Source: Adineta steineri (taxonomy: Eukaryota; Rotifera; Eurotatoria; Adinetida; Adinetidae). From it: a stretch of 64,000 nt of DNA. A program made the translations under genes and the position numbers. The notes under the pieces are model-generated. The model had not been told where the DNA came from, did not search any database, and saw only the letters and a program-made list of their open reading frames with translations. The stretch lies in NCBI GenBank assembly GCA_905250115.1, contig CAJNOI010000001.1:635115-699114 (forward strand). The letters run 5' to 3'. Shown here one piece after another: positions 48,359 to 63,300 of this stretch (its first letter is position 1; the number at the start of each line of letters is the position of its first letter).

Positions 48359-51300
48359 TCAATAGAAATCTTCCGGATAACCTTCAGGAATATCACCTTC
48401 ATATTCAAGCATATCTTCAACATCTAAATCATCATCCATATCATCTTCATCATCAAGTAAATCATCATAAATAAGTCCATCATCAGCTAATGGAACACTT
48501 GGTGTATCAGTTGTTGTCCAATCTGAAAGTAAACTATTTGAATGTGTTATAGTTATATCATATGTATTTGTATTTGTTGATGGTGATTGATTTTGTTGTT
48601 GTTCAAATTGATCAATTGATGAATTTGATGTTTGTTGAATATCTTGATCGATTAATGTTGCTGGCGATGCAATCGTTGCAGCTGTAGTTGATGTTGTAGA
48701 TGATTGATATTGAAGATTAGGTACTATTTTAATTTGAATTGAATGTTCGTCAGTTGATGATGAAGTTGTTGTATGTTCTGATGTTTGATTTGTATCCGAA
48801 TTTGGTGGAATAGTAATAATTGTTGTTGTTGTTACTGATGAACTAGAAGAAGGCGCAACTTGATCTGTTGTTACATTACTACTTATTGATGTTTTAAGTA
48901 AAAATGATGATAATTCAGGTGGAATTGTAAAATCATCAGGTGGCGTTAAACGAGCAAATTCTTTTTTCAGATCATTTGTATGGCGAATAAGGGATGAAAG
49001 GTGTTGACTTATCGACGACATTACACGTTTTTCTGTCGATGATATTTCTTGTAATTCACGTATCCATGCTTCACATTGGTCAATAATTTCATCTAGCAGA
49101 AGAAAAAATAATTATAATAATGAAATTAAAAAAAAACATTTCAGTAAGACTAACGAGAGAACATACTCAACTTATCGGGCGCCATTCGAGCCCATATTTT
49201 GGCTACAAGTAGGACTTAGTGCGAGTAAGGAAACTTTAAAAGGGTTCGTGCCCATGTCATATTTCTGATGAGATATCAAGTTTCTAGTGAACTTCGGCTA
49301 TAGCACCCTACTTTTGCCATGAAACTTTACCCGTATAAACACCTTCAGAAGTTTTGAACAGAGTCTTTTTTGAAATAACAAGGTTTCAAAAAATGCATGC
49401 CATATGTACTATCTATGAAAAAAGACCTGTGTTTTGCTAGTTCTATAGCTCGGAGAGACTTTGTCTGAAACTTCTGAAACTTTTTATACAAGCCAGTCTA
49501 ACTGAGATATTTATGTAGGCAAAGTTTCAAGGCAAAAGTGGAGTGCTATAGTGAAAGTTTGCTAAAAACTTGATATCTCATCAGGAACATACCATTGGCA
49601 CGAACCCTTTTCTTAGTCTCAGTCAGTGCTACTTGTAGCCAAAATATGGGCTCGAATGGCGCCCGATAGTTGGGTATGCTCCCTCGTAAGTCATTAGTTT
49701 ACAACAATATATTTACTTCGTTTTAAAAAGAAATATCGTCGTATAACATCAGTAAAACAGGCAGGTGGATTTCGTAACTGTTCAAGCATTGCCCATCGAA
49801 CTGTTGCTTGTCTAATATTGGCATCATATTCAAGTGATTGAGCAGTACCAGTAGCTGTACCACGTGTACGTTCATAACCAGGTTCATTAAAATAAGGTTC
49901 AGGCACAAAAATAAGAGATTGAATAGAAACAAGAACCTAGAACAAAAAACCAACCAAATCATTTTTTTTCTTATTCTATAAAATCAAAATTTTACTTGTA
50001 AAAATGTTGATGTTGTATTCCATTTTTCCTCTGGTCTACCATGCCATGTATTTAATATACTTAAACAAACTTTACCATCATTATATAAATTTGGATTAAA
50101 TCTAACTGTATGATTTCCTGTTGTTTCTAAATTAATTGATGGTGGTGATGTTGGATATTCATTTGGAAAATAAACATCGAATAGAAAACATCCATTTGAA
50201 TATGGTGTACCATCAGGACCTGTTATTAATACTTTCATAATATCCATACGATTTTCATCTGAACGTACAAATAATGTTGAACTAAATGATAATGGTAATG
50301 ATGTTGATATTGTTATTTGTTCTTGTGCTAAACGTTTTATTCTTTGCATAGAATTAATTGTTAATGCATCACGTACAATATCTTCATAATGATATTTCAT
50401 TGTTTTATTAAATAAAACTTTTTCACCTGATTCATTTTCAATTGTTATTGGATATGTACTAAATTGTAATAATTTCATTGTTTGACAATAAAATTCTTCT
50501 AATGTTACTAATTCTTTATTAGTTTTGAAATCATTTAGATCATTATTTGTTTCTTTATCAATTTGTTGTTCTTCTTTGATTTTATCATAAACTTGTTTTA
50601 ATTCAACTGAAAATAATGTTAATTGTTCATCATCATCAATTTGTATCATTGATGTATATGTTTGTACACATTGTAAAAGATTTTCAATTAAATATTCAAT
50701 ATTACTTGTTTGATAAATTAAATTTTTTAATTTCTTATTATTTAATAAACAATAAACTAAACGTAAACAATAACGATGTATATCACCTTGTTTAGATAAA
50801 TCTAATATTGAATCATTACGTAAATATGATTCAAGTACAGGAATAAGACATGATGTATTGATTATTTCAATTAAATGTTCATCAAGAAGATCTTCAGATA
50901 ATTTATTTGAAAATATTGAATGAAATATATCAAATAAATAAATCACATGTTCTTCATGCAGTTTTTGGATTTGTAAAATTTCATCTGGTTTCCATTGTGA
51001 ATGAGTTGAACCAGTACCAAATCCAGTACCTTTAGCCCAAAAACTTGGATTTGTATTTGTTGAATTTGTCTGATTATTACTATTATTTATTGTATTTAAT
51101 TGTTGAATTGTTGATGATTCAATTTGTTCAATATCATCTTCATAATATTCATCATCATTATCATCCATAATTGATTCATGATTTATTGATGATTGTGTTG
51201 GTGGTGGTACAATAGACAATGATGGAATTTGTGTTGTTGATGAAGAATCTTTTTGTTTACGATGTGGATGACGTGTTATAGATGATAAACATGAAAGTAA

Positions 51301-54300
51301 TAGAAGAAGAATACTTGAATGTAATATTTCATCTAATAAATCATCAGGAGAATCTTTAAGTAAAATTGATAATGTTTCAAATGGTAATTTGGAGATTTGT
51401 CTCATATCGAAATTATCTTGATGTTGCTGTTGTGTTTGATCTTGATATTCATTTAAAATTGATTCTTTTTGTCCAAGCATTAAACGAATTATATTACATG
51501 CTAGTGAACGATTTTTTAACATAGCACGTGCATAATTTGGTAAACGAAGAAATATTGAAAATGTTATAAATACATAATAGGGCATTGTCATATTAGCTGA
51601 AGTATTTGATGATGAAGATGATGAGACTAATGATGAGAAATCAAAGAAATTTATTTTATCGAAAACATTTGCCGTTGATGATGATGCTGATGATGATGTA
51701 ATACATTCATCATATGATTGTATCGATGGATAATTACGAGCAAAATGTTGAGCAAGTATTTTAAGACCATTTGCATGAACAAAAGTATCGAGTAATGTCG
51801 GATAGTCTTTATTGGAAACAATCGATTTTTGAGTTATTAAATCTTTTTCCTAAAGAGAAAAAATAGTGAGTTTCAACTGAATCAAATTTATTGAGTAATT
51901 ATATCGTTAGACATAGTTTATACATTAATAATATGAAATATTCGAGAATATGGAGTTTTCGAGATTTATAAAAACATTTTTGACGGTAGATCTGCTTAAC
52001 ATACAGTTTTAAAAGTGTGGATCAATCTAGAATTGATACGAATTTCGGATCTATTTAATTTACTCTGCATTATTTTTTCATCTCAATCTATTACAAAATT
52101 TTACTGGATCTTGAACAGAATACGTGAAATACTCGAAATTGTCTAAATAAGTCATGCAATCTATCTGGCTCCAGTGTTTTATCCTGTGAGTGGGCTGGGT
52201 GGGCGCTGCCCATCCTAAAATTCGGTCTGCCCACCGGAAAAAACGAAAACTAGATAAAAACACTGTTTGCATCTAAGTATTTCGTACATGAACTAGAGAC
52301 TTTAATCTTACAGAAGAAAGAAACCATGAGACTATAAATTCCGTTTAATCTCTTTTTTATGTATCTTACCTGTCCATCATTGAGTATAATATGATTATCA
52401 AAAGTCATTTCAATAACATCAACTTCATATGTATTTAATGATCGACAATCAAATGATAATAATAAATCACTAAGTCGAGTTGTTTTCGGCAAAATACATT
52501 GTTTCTTTTGTCCATTAATATGTAAAATAAAATGTACATTTTCCACAGGTGATGATGAGGATGACGAAGAACTCTTTTTTGTTGTTGATGACGATGATGA
52601 TGATGATTCATTATTTGTTGATTTTGATGATGAAGTAGATTTATGATAATGTTTAGCTAAATTTGCTAATGAACTTATTGATTTTGTTGTTAATTTTCCA
52701 CCAATTGTTGATCTTAATGAAACTAATTCAGCTCGTAAAATTTTTCTTCTATGATTACTATTAATTGGTTCACTTGATGCTTTAATTAAAAAACTTTTAT
52801 TTTTTATATAATTCGTCGCTGTCCATATATTTGCTTGTAAATAATTGAAACCAAATAATTTCTCAATTAATTGTCCTATATTCATTGATATTGGACAATC
52901 TTGTATTAATCTATGATAAAGTGAATTTCTTTGAAATGTTGAATATTCTTTCGTATGTATTGGATAATCTCTTGTATTTATCAAACATTGTATATATTCA
53001 TGTTTAAGTACAACTTCACTTAATATATATTGAAGAAAACCAGTTAATGGTTGATCATGTTCAAGACGTTGTTCAGTTAAATAAGCTAAATAGGATGCAA
53101 TTAATGACATATTTATTTGATTTGTTGGACATTGTATAGATAAATTTCTTAATAAAGTTATCAATTGTGTTAATAATATTGATGGCGATTGTATAAATAA
53201 TGATAATTGTGGATTAATAAATAAATCAAGTAATTTCTTCCATATATTCGATGCATTTATTGTTTGAGAAAACCATATTTGTACATTTGAATATTTACTT
53301 ATCGATATTAAATAATCCAAAGCATGATAAATAATTAAATCATCTGATTTCATTAATGATATCGATTGAATTTGTTGATTTAATTCTTCAATTGATTGTA
53401 AATATAAATCATTATTTAATATTTCATTAAGAAATTCCACACTTAATGAACAGATTTTTAATTGTTTAAAATATTCAATATAGGAATCGATTTTATGAAA
53501 ATAATTTTTTATAACTAATAATGGTTTATGATGTGCTATCGATGGTAATAACCATATATAGTTTATCATTAAATATTCTAATAAATTTTCATCAAGATTA
53601 ATATTATCTTCTTTAATTTTCCAAAAAATATTTCGTATTATTTGTTGATTAATTAATGAATTTTGTAAATTATTTATTAAATAATTGATATTAATTTCAT
53701 TAAAATTTAATTCCGATAATATTTTTGTATGATTATAATTTATTAAATATTTAATAAAGATTTCAAATTGTTTATTTGTACAATGATTACCAAGATAAAT
53801 AAATATTTCATTAAATATCCAATCATTAATTAATAAAAACTTTTTTTCAAGAAAATAAAGAAATTTTTCAAATAAATTATCCGATATATTCAATGGTGTT
53901 TTTAAACATAAATGTATTAATTGTAAATAATGATTGAATGAACGATATTTATCAGCTAGGATCATCGATACTTGATGACTATTATCAATTGATTGTGTAT
54001 TCATTGATGATGATTTTATTGATGAATACATTAATTTAAAATCATCATCATTTAATGTTGTTACAATGGATGAATTTGTTTGAATTTTATTATGTGTTAT
54101 TTGTTTACCATATACAGTTGATATTAATGTTTGATAGGGTTGACTATTTTGTTCAATAATCATCTGTTGATCATAGGAATAATATCCATAGATTAATATT
54201 TGTTGTAAACCAATTGTATCATGATCAATTGGTTTTGAAAAATGTATACGTAATTGTCTAACAATATCAATTTGTTTTGTTAATGATAGATTTATTATTT

Positions 54301-57300
54301 GTTGTCCTTGTGTATTTAATAAATACGCACATGGAATGAAATAATAACCATCGGAGGATATTTCACATGTTATGGATGATGGACATTGACTTAGGTTCGT
54401 ATTTAAATGATCAATTATTGTATAATGATTAACAGATAATTGAGTAAATGTTATTATTTGAATAGATTTTAATATAATTGAATATGGAAAATTAAGTGTT
54501 AATGTACATGATCGTTCGTTAGGCGGATATGTATATGACCATGGTGGTGAACGAAGACGACGAGATGATGATGGTAGTGTTGTTTGAAGATTATTATTTG
54601 ATTGAATTAATATTTCCGGTGATGTTGCATTTGGATTTGAACATGTTATTTGACATTGTGGTGCGAGATTAATTGAACCAATATCCATTGTATTATTATT
54701 TAATGATTGTCGTTGATCATAGATACGTTGAATAGATGGTATTTGTGTTTGATTTGATAAATGATTCGAAAATGAAATTAAATTATTAACTAATAGATCA
54801 AGAAATTTATATTGATTTAATATATCAGATAGATTTTGTGGATTATGTAATGAATAAATAATAAATAATAATAATGGTGATGATAATAATGGATTTGTTG
54901 TTAGATAATGACAAAGTATTGGTAAAAGATAATTTGGTTGTGATAAAAATGATGATAAACAATAATAAATACTATCACCAACGGAAAGTAAATCATTTAG
55001 ATTTAAACGTATTGTTGTATGAATAAATGATGAATGATTATTTGTTGATGTTGATGATGCAGCAAGAAATTTTGTTGAGGAATTTAATGGTATTGATGGT
55101 GATGAATCAAGTGCTGAATGACATGTTGAAAGTATTGAAAGAAGTTTTTCAATATAGATTGATTCAAGTGTATCATCGGAATCTTCATCATCAATATCAA
55201 GAATTTCTTTATTATCACCTTGTTCAAATTTAAAACGTTTACGTTGTTGATCATGTGATTGAGTTGAATTTTCCATTAATTTTGTTATTAATAAAATCAT
55301 TTGTCGAACACATATGTCACGTAAATTACTTTGACGACGTACTGGTGTAGATTTTGTTGTTGTTGTTGGATCATTTGTTGTTGATGTTGGTGGTGATGAT
55401 TGATTATTTTGTAAAGAAAATTTATTAACTGTATTCATTAATTGCCATTTATTAATCGATGATGATGTTGAAGGATTCATTGAAGTTGTCGATGATGCTG
55501 ATTGACGATGATAATGAATACGATCATAGTTAAGAAAACATATTAGTGGATGTATATCAGTTAAAGTAAATGATAGTGGAGAATAGGAATAACAAAATGA
55601 CCAAACAAAATCGATTATATTACGGCAAAGTGTTAAACGAATTGATGATGTTGCTTCAGAAAAATTTTGTTTAAAAAGATAAGTAAGAAATTTTAAATGA
55701 CAATTAAACGGTCCATGAAAACCATTGATAATCAGACGATTAAGAAGAGAAAGAAGGGTATTGAGATAGAGACGATTTAAATTCGATGGAGAAGGTGTTG
55801 ATGATGTTGCTGCTTGCGGTTGACTTGAATCATCTAAAAAGAAATAATTTTATAAAAATGTCTTTCTAATATATATGAGGAAACTAACCTGATGTAGCTG
55901 TTCTTTTTGTTAATTTAATATTTTCCGGCATATTTCCATTATCTTGATCACACATAAATAATCTTTCAAAATAATTAATAATAATATCAACCGTACTTTC
56001 ATCAATCATTTCATGTGTCGTTTGAATAAATTTCAACCAAATTTGTGCAAATAAACTATTTTCAATATTACCTTGAAACCATTTTTGTTTCATTTGATTA
56101 GCTAAATCAATATTTGTACTTGTATAATATAATAAAGAAAATAAATGATGCCATAAACGTATTGTTACTAAAGATGAATTCAATAAAAATATTAATAATT
56201 TATCTAATGTATCAATAGACATAAGAAACAATGGTTTTAAATTAATATTTATTGGTGGTTGATTTGTATTAATTGTTGTTTCTGTTTGTTGTGATGATAT
56301 TTGTTGTTTATTATTAAAATTTTTCGAGTAATTCGCTAATGAAATAATTAAATATGATGATAATAAATGTTCAATATTATCAAATAATTCATATTTTTCT
56401 TGTTGATCAATTAATTGACATAACATATTTTGAAATATTTCATTTAATAAATCAATTGTTGTTTGAGAAAAATATTTCTTTGTTTCATATTGATTTGTAT
56501 AATTTGTTTTTAAATTTAAATCATATTCAATTGTATATTGATTACGAAGAAATAAATTTTTATTTAATAAACGTTGAATTTTATATGATTGATTTATTGT
56601 AAATAAATCAAATATAAATTGAATATTTCCATCAAGACGATTATCAATTGAAAATGGGATAATATCATAATTTGGTTTGGAATTTAAATTTAAATATTGT
56701 TGTTGTTGTTGTTGATATTGTTGATTTTGTGTTTGTTGAAATGATGATGATTGTGTTAATAAAAATAAGAAATCATCCGTTGTTGGATATAAAATATCTT
56801 GATCAGTTGCATGAAATTTTTTTTTTAATTTTTTAAATGCTGGAAAATGTTTTTTCTTATTTATCCATTCATCTTCATCATTATCAATATCTAAATCATC
56901 ATCATCATCATTCGTAGTATTATTATTATTATTTATTGTATTATTAGTATCATAAATTTCATTGGGTAAATAGATTTCATTATCAACAAAATCAATAAGG
57001 AAATAAATTAATGCATGTTTTATCCATACTTGTTGATTATTAAATATTAATTTTATTAAATTATCTTTTGTTATACATTCATTTAATAATAATAATGGTT
57101 TACATGAACGACTTATATCAGATAATGATTTACATATTAATATAAATAATTCATTGGATAGATTTTTGTGTGATATTAATATATCAAGGAGATATTGACA
57201 AACATTTAAGACTAATGTACGATGACAAAAATAATCAATTGAATTTGATTGTGAAATAATAATTGATGATGTTTGAATTGGATTTGATGATGATGATGAT

Positions 57301-60300
57301 GATGAGGATGATTTTGTTGATTTTTTCAATAAGGTTTCTTTACGTAATTTTCGACGATAGTTATTTGTTGGATTCATTAAACGTGGACTTTGATTTATAG
57401 ATGATGTATGTAAAAATTGCCAATGTTTATTAATTAATTGTGAAAAATTACTTTTCTTATTTATTTGTTCATAATAATATGGAAATAAATTTTTTTCAGA
57501 TAAACGATATAAAAATAATAATAACCACTCAATTGATTGAAAAGTTTTATTTGTATTTAATAATAAATTATAAATATGATTTAAATATTCAATAGCTAAT
57601 AAACGATTATAGGATATTAATGAATCACTTGATGAATTTATTGTTAATAATGTTTGTTCACATAAATCAACAAGATTTATAAATAATGATTGTTGTTGAT
57701 CAATTGTTAACATGTCATTCGAAAGAAAATAACGTTGAAAACATTCTTTAACAAATTCAGGCCACCATGAATGATAAGAACATAATTGTAATAAACGTTT
57801 TGGCATATCAATTATTTGTACATGACGTATAGCAAATGTATCAAATATTGAAAGAGCTTGTTCCAACGATATAAATGATGGTGAAGGTGAACTTAAAAAT
57901 AAAAACGAAATTGATTTACATATTGAATATGTCAAGTAATCCGGAAATGAAAAATCCGAAGGAAAAAATCTTGAGGATGTGGGTGGGTGAGAATGTGGGC
58001 GCGTGTGTGAGTCTGAGTGGGCGTTGGTGTGGAAGAGTATTTCATATCTATACATCTACACCGACACTCACCCTCACTCACCCACTCACACCCATCCACA
58101 TCCTCACCCTCACCCACTCACTCACACCCATCGGCATCCTCACTCTGAACATCGTCTGCTACAACGACGACAGCGATCGTCTCGATGGACTCTCACTACT
58201 GGTGGCTTCGAAGAACTAAGCTCCCTCTCTAATATGTCCGCGCCATTCACTTCTTGTGTCTTCTATGACTAATAATATTTTTTCCGGATTTCTTGACAAT
58301 GCCTAAATATTTACCTATTTGTATGTTGCATTATTCCTGATAGAGATGTTAATTCACTTGTTAATAAATCTGCTAATAATTTTAAATAATCACTTGTTGG
58401 TTGTTGATTATTAATTTGTGCAGATTCAATTTTTAACATTTGTTTACATTGTTGAATTTGTCGACTTGCTTGATTAATTTGTATTTGTAAATGAATACAT
58501 TCTCGATAGATTTTTTCAAGAAACGTTTTTTCAATATTACTTGTTGACGATAATAAATTAAATAATTTTTGTCTACATAATGCATAATTTGATATTAATG
58601 TTTCATAAACACCTTCAATAACTTGTAATTTATTATGATATTTTTCATAATTATTCGAAAGATTTTCATTATCATCATTTAATATATATGGATAGCCAAA
58701 AAAATATCCAACAGGTAAACGTATTGATGATACAGATATATTTGATTGTCCAATTAATGTAATACGTAAATATCGTGCTATAATTGGTGGTTGTAAATCA
58801 TGTAGAAAAAATGGTTGATTTGATATATGTGTCGAAGAAAATAAACGTTGACAATCAATATGTTCAGCATGTGACCAAAAATCTAAACTTATTGAAGCTA
58901 ATTCTTGACATGATGGAATTAATATATCAGTTAATGTAACTTGTTGTCCAAAATCTAAAATAAAATGACTTCGTCCACCACCTGATAAACGATCAATTAC
59001 AAATTGATACAATGGTAAATATTGTCCTTGAACAATATTATTTGATATTTGTGCTAATATATCATCAAATGTAGCTGTTGTTGATGCTGATTGTTGATCA
59101 AGATTTTCATCATCTGAACGATTTTTATCTGCTGATAAATTTGTATTTGATGAATAAATTGGTTGATTATGAATTGTTGATGATGTTGCTGTTGTTGTTG
59201 TTGATAATGATGATGGTGATTTTGATGATGGAATAAGATCATTAAATAATGCTGAATTTTTTTTCAACATTGATGATTGTGCTGCAGCAGCTTTATTTTT
59301 TTTTGCAATTAATTTTAATTTTTCTTTTTGTAAACCTTGTTTATCTTTAAATTTTGATGCTAAATGTGGTAACCATGGTGGTGTTATGAAATTATTATTT
59401 ATTCCATGATCCATTGTTGTTGTATTTGCTGTTGTAACAGGAAATGACGCAACAATTGCTGGTGTTGGCTCATTATTTGCTGTTGTTGTAGTTGAATTTG
59501 TAGTTGATGGTAACATATAAAGTGTATCATAATATGTATTTATATTTGGTGGCGGAAATGAAAATGGAAATGTATTTGATGAATTAAATGTTGATATGGC
59601 TGGTGGAAGTGGTGGAGGAGGTATTGAACTTGATGTTGTTGGATGATAGAGATGATGAGAACCAGTACCAAATGTAACATTAGGTGGTGGTGGTGCACTT
59701 GTTGCTTCATATGTTCGTAAAGTTAATAGATGTGTTATATCGACACGTTCAAGACGTGTACCATCATTTGATGAATGCATTGTATAATTTAATGGTGTAA
59801 CTTCAAAAAGACCCGGAATTGGTTTTAAATAAACATTCGATGACGAAAGAGAATTAGGTAAAAGTTTAGATAATGCATATTGAATGTTTGATGAAGAATA
59901 TAATGAATCAGGATCTGAAGGTATGACTGGTAAACCAGTTGTACCATAACGAGAATAAATACGTGGATCATAACCATTGTCACTCATACCAGGTGGACGA
60001 GATGACTGAGAAATATTTGATGGATTAGAAGATGTTGATGACGATGTATTAGGATTACGTTGACGAAGACTACATTCAATTAATGTTGCAAGATCAACAT
60101 CAAATAAATGTGCATCGAATGGATCGGCATAGAATCCAAATCTAAATAATAAAATATTAAAAGAATTAATTCATTTAAGAAAACTTGTGTCTTATTTATT
60201 CATTATAAAAATGTTTTCGATTATTAACAGAAATAGAGATGTAGGATTTTTTTTAGTAAAAGATATTCTTTTAAGGAGATGATGACCGTCAGTATACTAG

Positions 60301-63300
60301 TCGATTATTTTTATAAATTTATCAATGCAAAAGATATCGACTAACACCGATAGGCTATTTATAGGGTGATAGGCAAGAAAAATAGAATCAGTGCAAAACA
60401 TTTTATAGATCATGTTTGGGAATATCCCCATCAGAGCTGCAAATTGGTCCAAGCCATAAGTGCGAATAATCTACATATAATATTCTAAGTTTTCGCCAAT
60501 GTTATTTCCGTGGCCATTTAAGTTTCAGATGTTTCTTATCGTTTGCTGTGGTTTCCCTTTCAACAGAAATTCAATTTGCTCACATATATATTGTTTTATA
60601 CATGATGATGAAGTAGCAACAATGTTTAAAGAGCAATTGATAGTAAATCTCTTCTTCTAGTAGACGCCTTCTTACTTCTAAACTATTCATGCACTCAAAA
60701 TTTTCATGAGAGAGATTCTATTAAGTCCTAATATTTTGTAAAGGAGTCAGATACAAAAATTATTCAAAAGGCTTCAAGAATTAGACAGTAATATTTGCCG
60801 AAACAGCAAGATATTTTTTTAATATCAGTATATAATTTATTTTATTGCTTGCGACATATACTCTTATTTTGTCTTCATGACACAAATATGATTTATCGGA
60901 AGATAACTCCGATGATAATACGCAATATCTGTAGAAAATTATTTATATTTTATTTAAAAATATTCGGGTCATGAGTTGGATCGGATCAAGCCCGGCTTAT
61001 TAGGAGCAGTGATCCCAATCATAAATAGAGATTAAGTGAACATGACATGAAAAATTCTAATAATGTCATATGACAGAAAGGAAAGGACTTGATGTACGTC
61101 ACGTCATTATGAGAACATTGTCGATAGGAACAATGACAAGTGAATCAAAAGGTATAAATATAGAAGAAAATCTTTTGATCGTATTACTTTTTATCGAATT
61201 ACGGATATTTTCTTGATTAGTTATTAAAAAGTATCTACGATCAGGAAGATGCAGTACAATAGATATATATATCAAAGACTTATTACATCATTTTCAACGA
61301 GCTTTTGATTATCAAACTGAAATATATGATTCTAAATCTTTTGATCACTTACTTATTTCTCAAAGTTTGTCTTTGTACTGTATCCGTATTTTGTATAATA
61401 TCTGCTAATTGTAATAACCATTGTAAAAGTTTTGTTCCAATTTGATGTTGATATAATTTAGTCCATTGTCCAATAATAACAAAGAACCATTTTAATGCTG
61501 AAGATGATTTAAATCCAAGTAAATATTGACTATTCATTTGAAATAAATTTAAAAAGTTTTCAATAAATTTTTCAATATCATTATCATTTTTAATAATCAT
61601 TAATATTAATGTTGTGGTACGTTTAGCTATTGTTCTTGATGCATTTATAAATGTTCGTTGTAAAAATGTTTGATCTAATAATAAACATTTGATTTGATTT
61701 AATTTATTTAAATCATTTCGCGTATAAATAATTGATATTAATAAATTTAATGAAAATAAGATTTTCTTTTCATTTGTTGTTGTTAATATTGTTGATGTTA
61801 AACAATTTATTGTTGAAGGATCATATAAACGTAATAAACGTGTCTGATGTTTTGTTGAACGAAGTGTAATTGAAATAATTTCAATAGGAAATAAATTTTG
61901 TTGTGGTGATGATGTTGTTGTTGATGATGATGATGATGAAGATTTTGATTCAAGAACAAGACGAAAACCTTTCGATTTATAGGTTAATAAATCATAGGAA
62001 CATAATTGTATTAGACCTTGATCATGTATAGGTGATTCTAAATAATCAATTAATGAATATGGACCAGCAAGAATATCATTATTTGAAAAATTTAATGAAG
62101 AATTTAATTGATTAAATTCTATTTTTTGATCAACATCATTTTGATCAGTTGAACAACGATAAAGTGTAACAAATAAATTCTTTTTATATAAATGTTGTCG
62201 ATTTAATGTATAACGAAATTCAATTGTATGTAATGTACATGGTGTTGCTGTTTGTAAATCAAATATATGTATGGATGGAATCGTTTGTTGATTAGGTGAT
62301 GATGATGATGATTGTTGTTGTTGAGTTGAATGGGGTTGTTGTAAACGCCATGAATGACGATCAACATTTGTTTTCGTTGTATCAAGTGTATCAATCCAAT
62401 AAGACGAATTGACTTGAGCAAAGAAATATGTTGCTGGTGAAGAATCAAATGATGTAAATGACAGGAGTGACCGAAGAGCAGAAATCGAAAAAGAATTCGT
62501 ATTTTGTTCGTCAGATAAAGGTTTTGATTCCAAAGGATTCGTAGAATTTGTCATAGTTTTATCATCAGTTTGTAAATGAGTAAAATAAGATGGAAATAGA
62601 TCACGAATATTGAACTGAAAATAAAAAAAACAAATCTTAGACTTATTAAATGAAAATTTTCTCTTCGGAGTTCATAAAAGATTAATTTACATTCCTATAC
62701 AAAACAAGAATGAGACATTTCGCACCAACTTTTCATTACGATTTCCGGTAGTATATGTTTGTTTCGATCTCCCAACATAAGGAAGAAAATAGGGTGTTCG
62801 TAATGAAAGTTATCTAGGACAAAAATCATTTCCGAACATCCCGACAAATTATCGGGTATTCGGGATACCTAGTGCGAAATGTCTTAGTCCCCACAAAACT
62901 GTTATCGTTAGAGATAAGTATTTTAAAATCGAACTAACCTTTTTAACACCATTATCATTTGTCCATGCATAAATTGTATCTGTTCCTCTAACATGAACAC
63001 ATTTTTCCACACAACCTGTTATTTGTTGATCTGCTAATATTCCAATATAATTGTCTTCTTGATTATTTTCTATTCCATAAACATCATAGAAAATTAAATG
63101 TCCAGACTTTAAACAAATTAAAAAACATTTTCGTTTATGTATTTTATTTGTATATTGATCTTTTTTTGAACATTCATTATCTATATCATCATCATCATCA
63201 TCTTCACCATTATCATCTTCTTCTAATTCAAAATTTTCTTCATCATTACTAATCATTGATTGTTCATCTGTATTTAATAAATCATCATCATCAATTATAA

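Noticed and set aside
55027..55233. Plus-strand frame opposite BIRC6 rich in M/L/Q
   Set aside because: Antisense of a serine/threonine-rich BIRC6 exon; codon structure belongs to the minus strand.
57875..58272. Open frames rich in H/P/T and G/V/C across the GT-rich repeat
   Set aside because: They arise from simple repeat sequence in a BIRC6 intron; flanking splice sites remove the region in phase.
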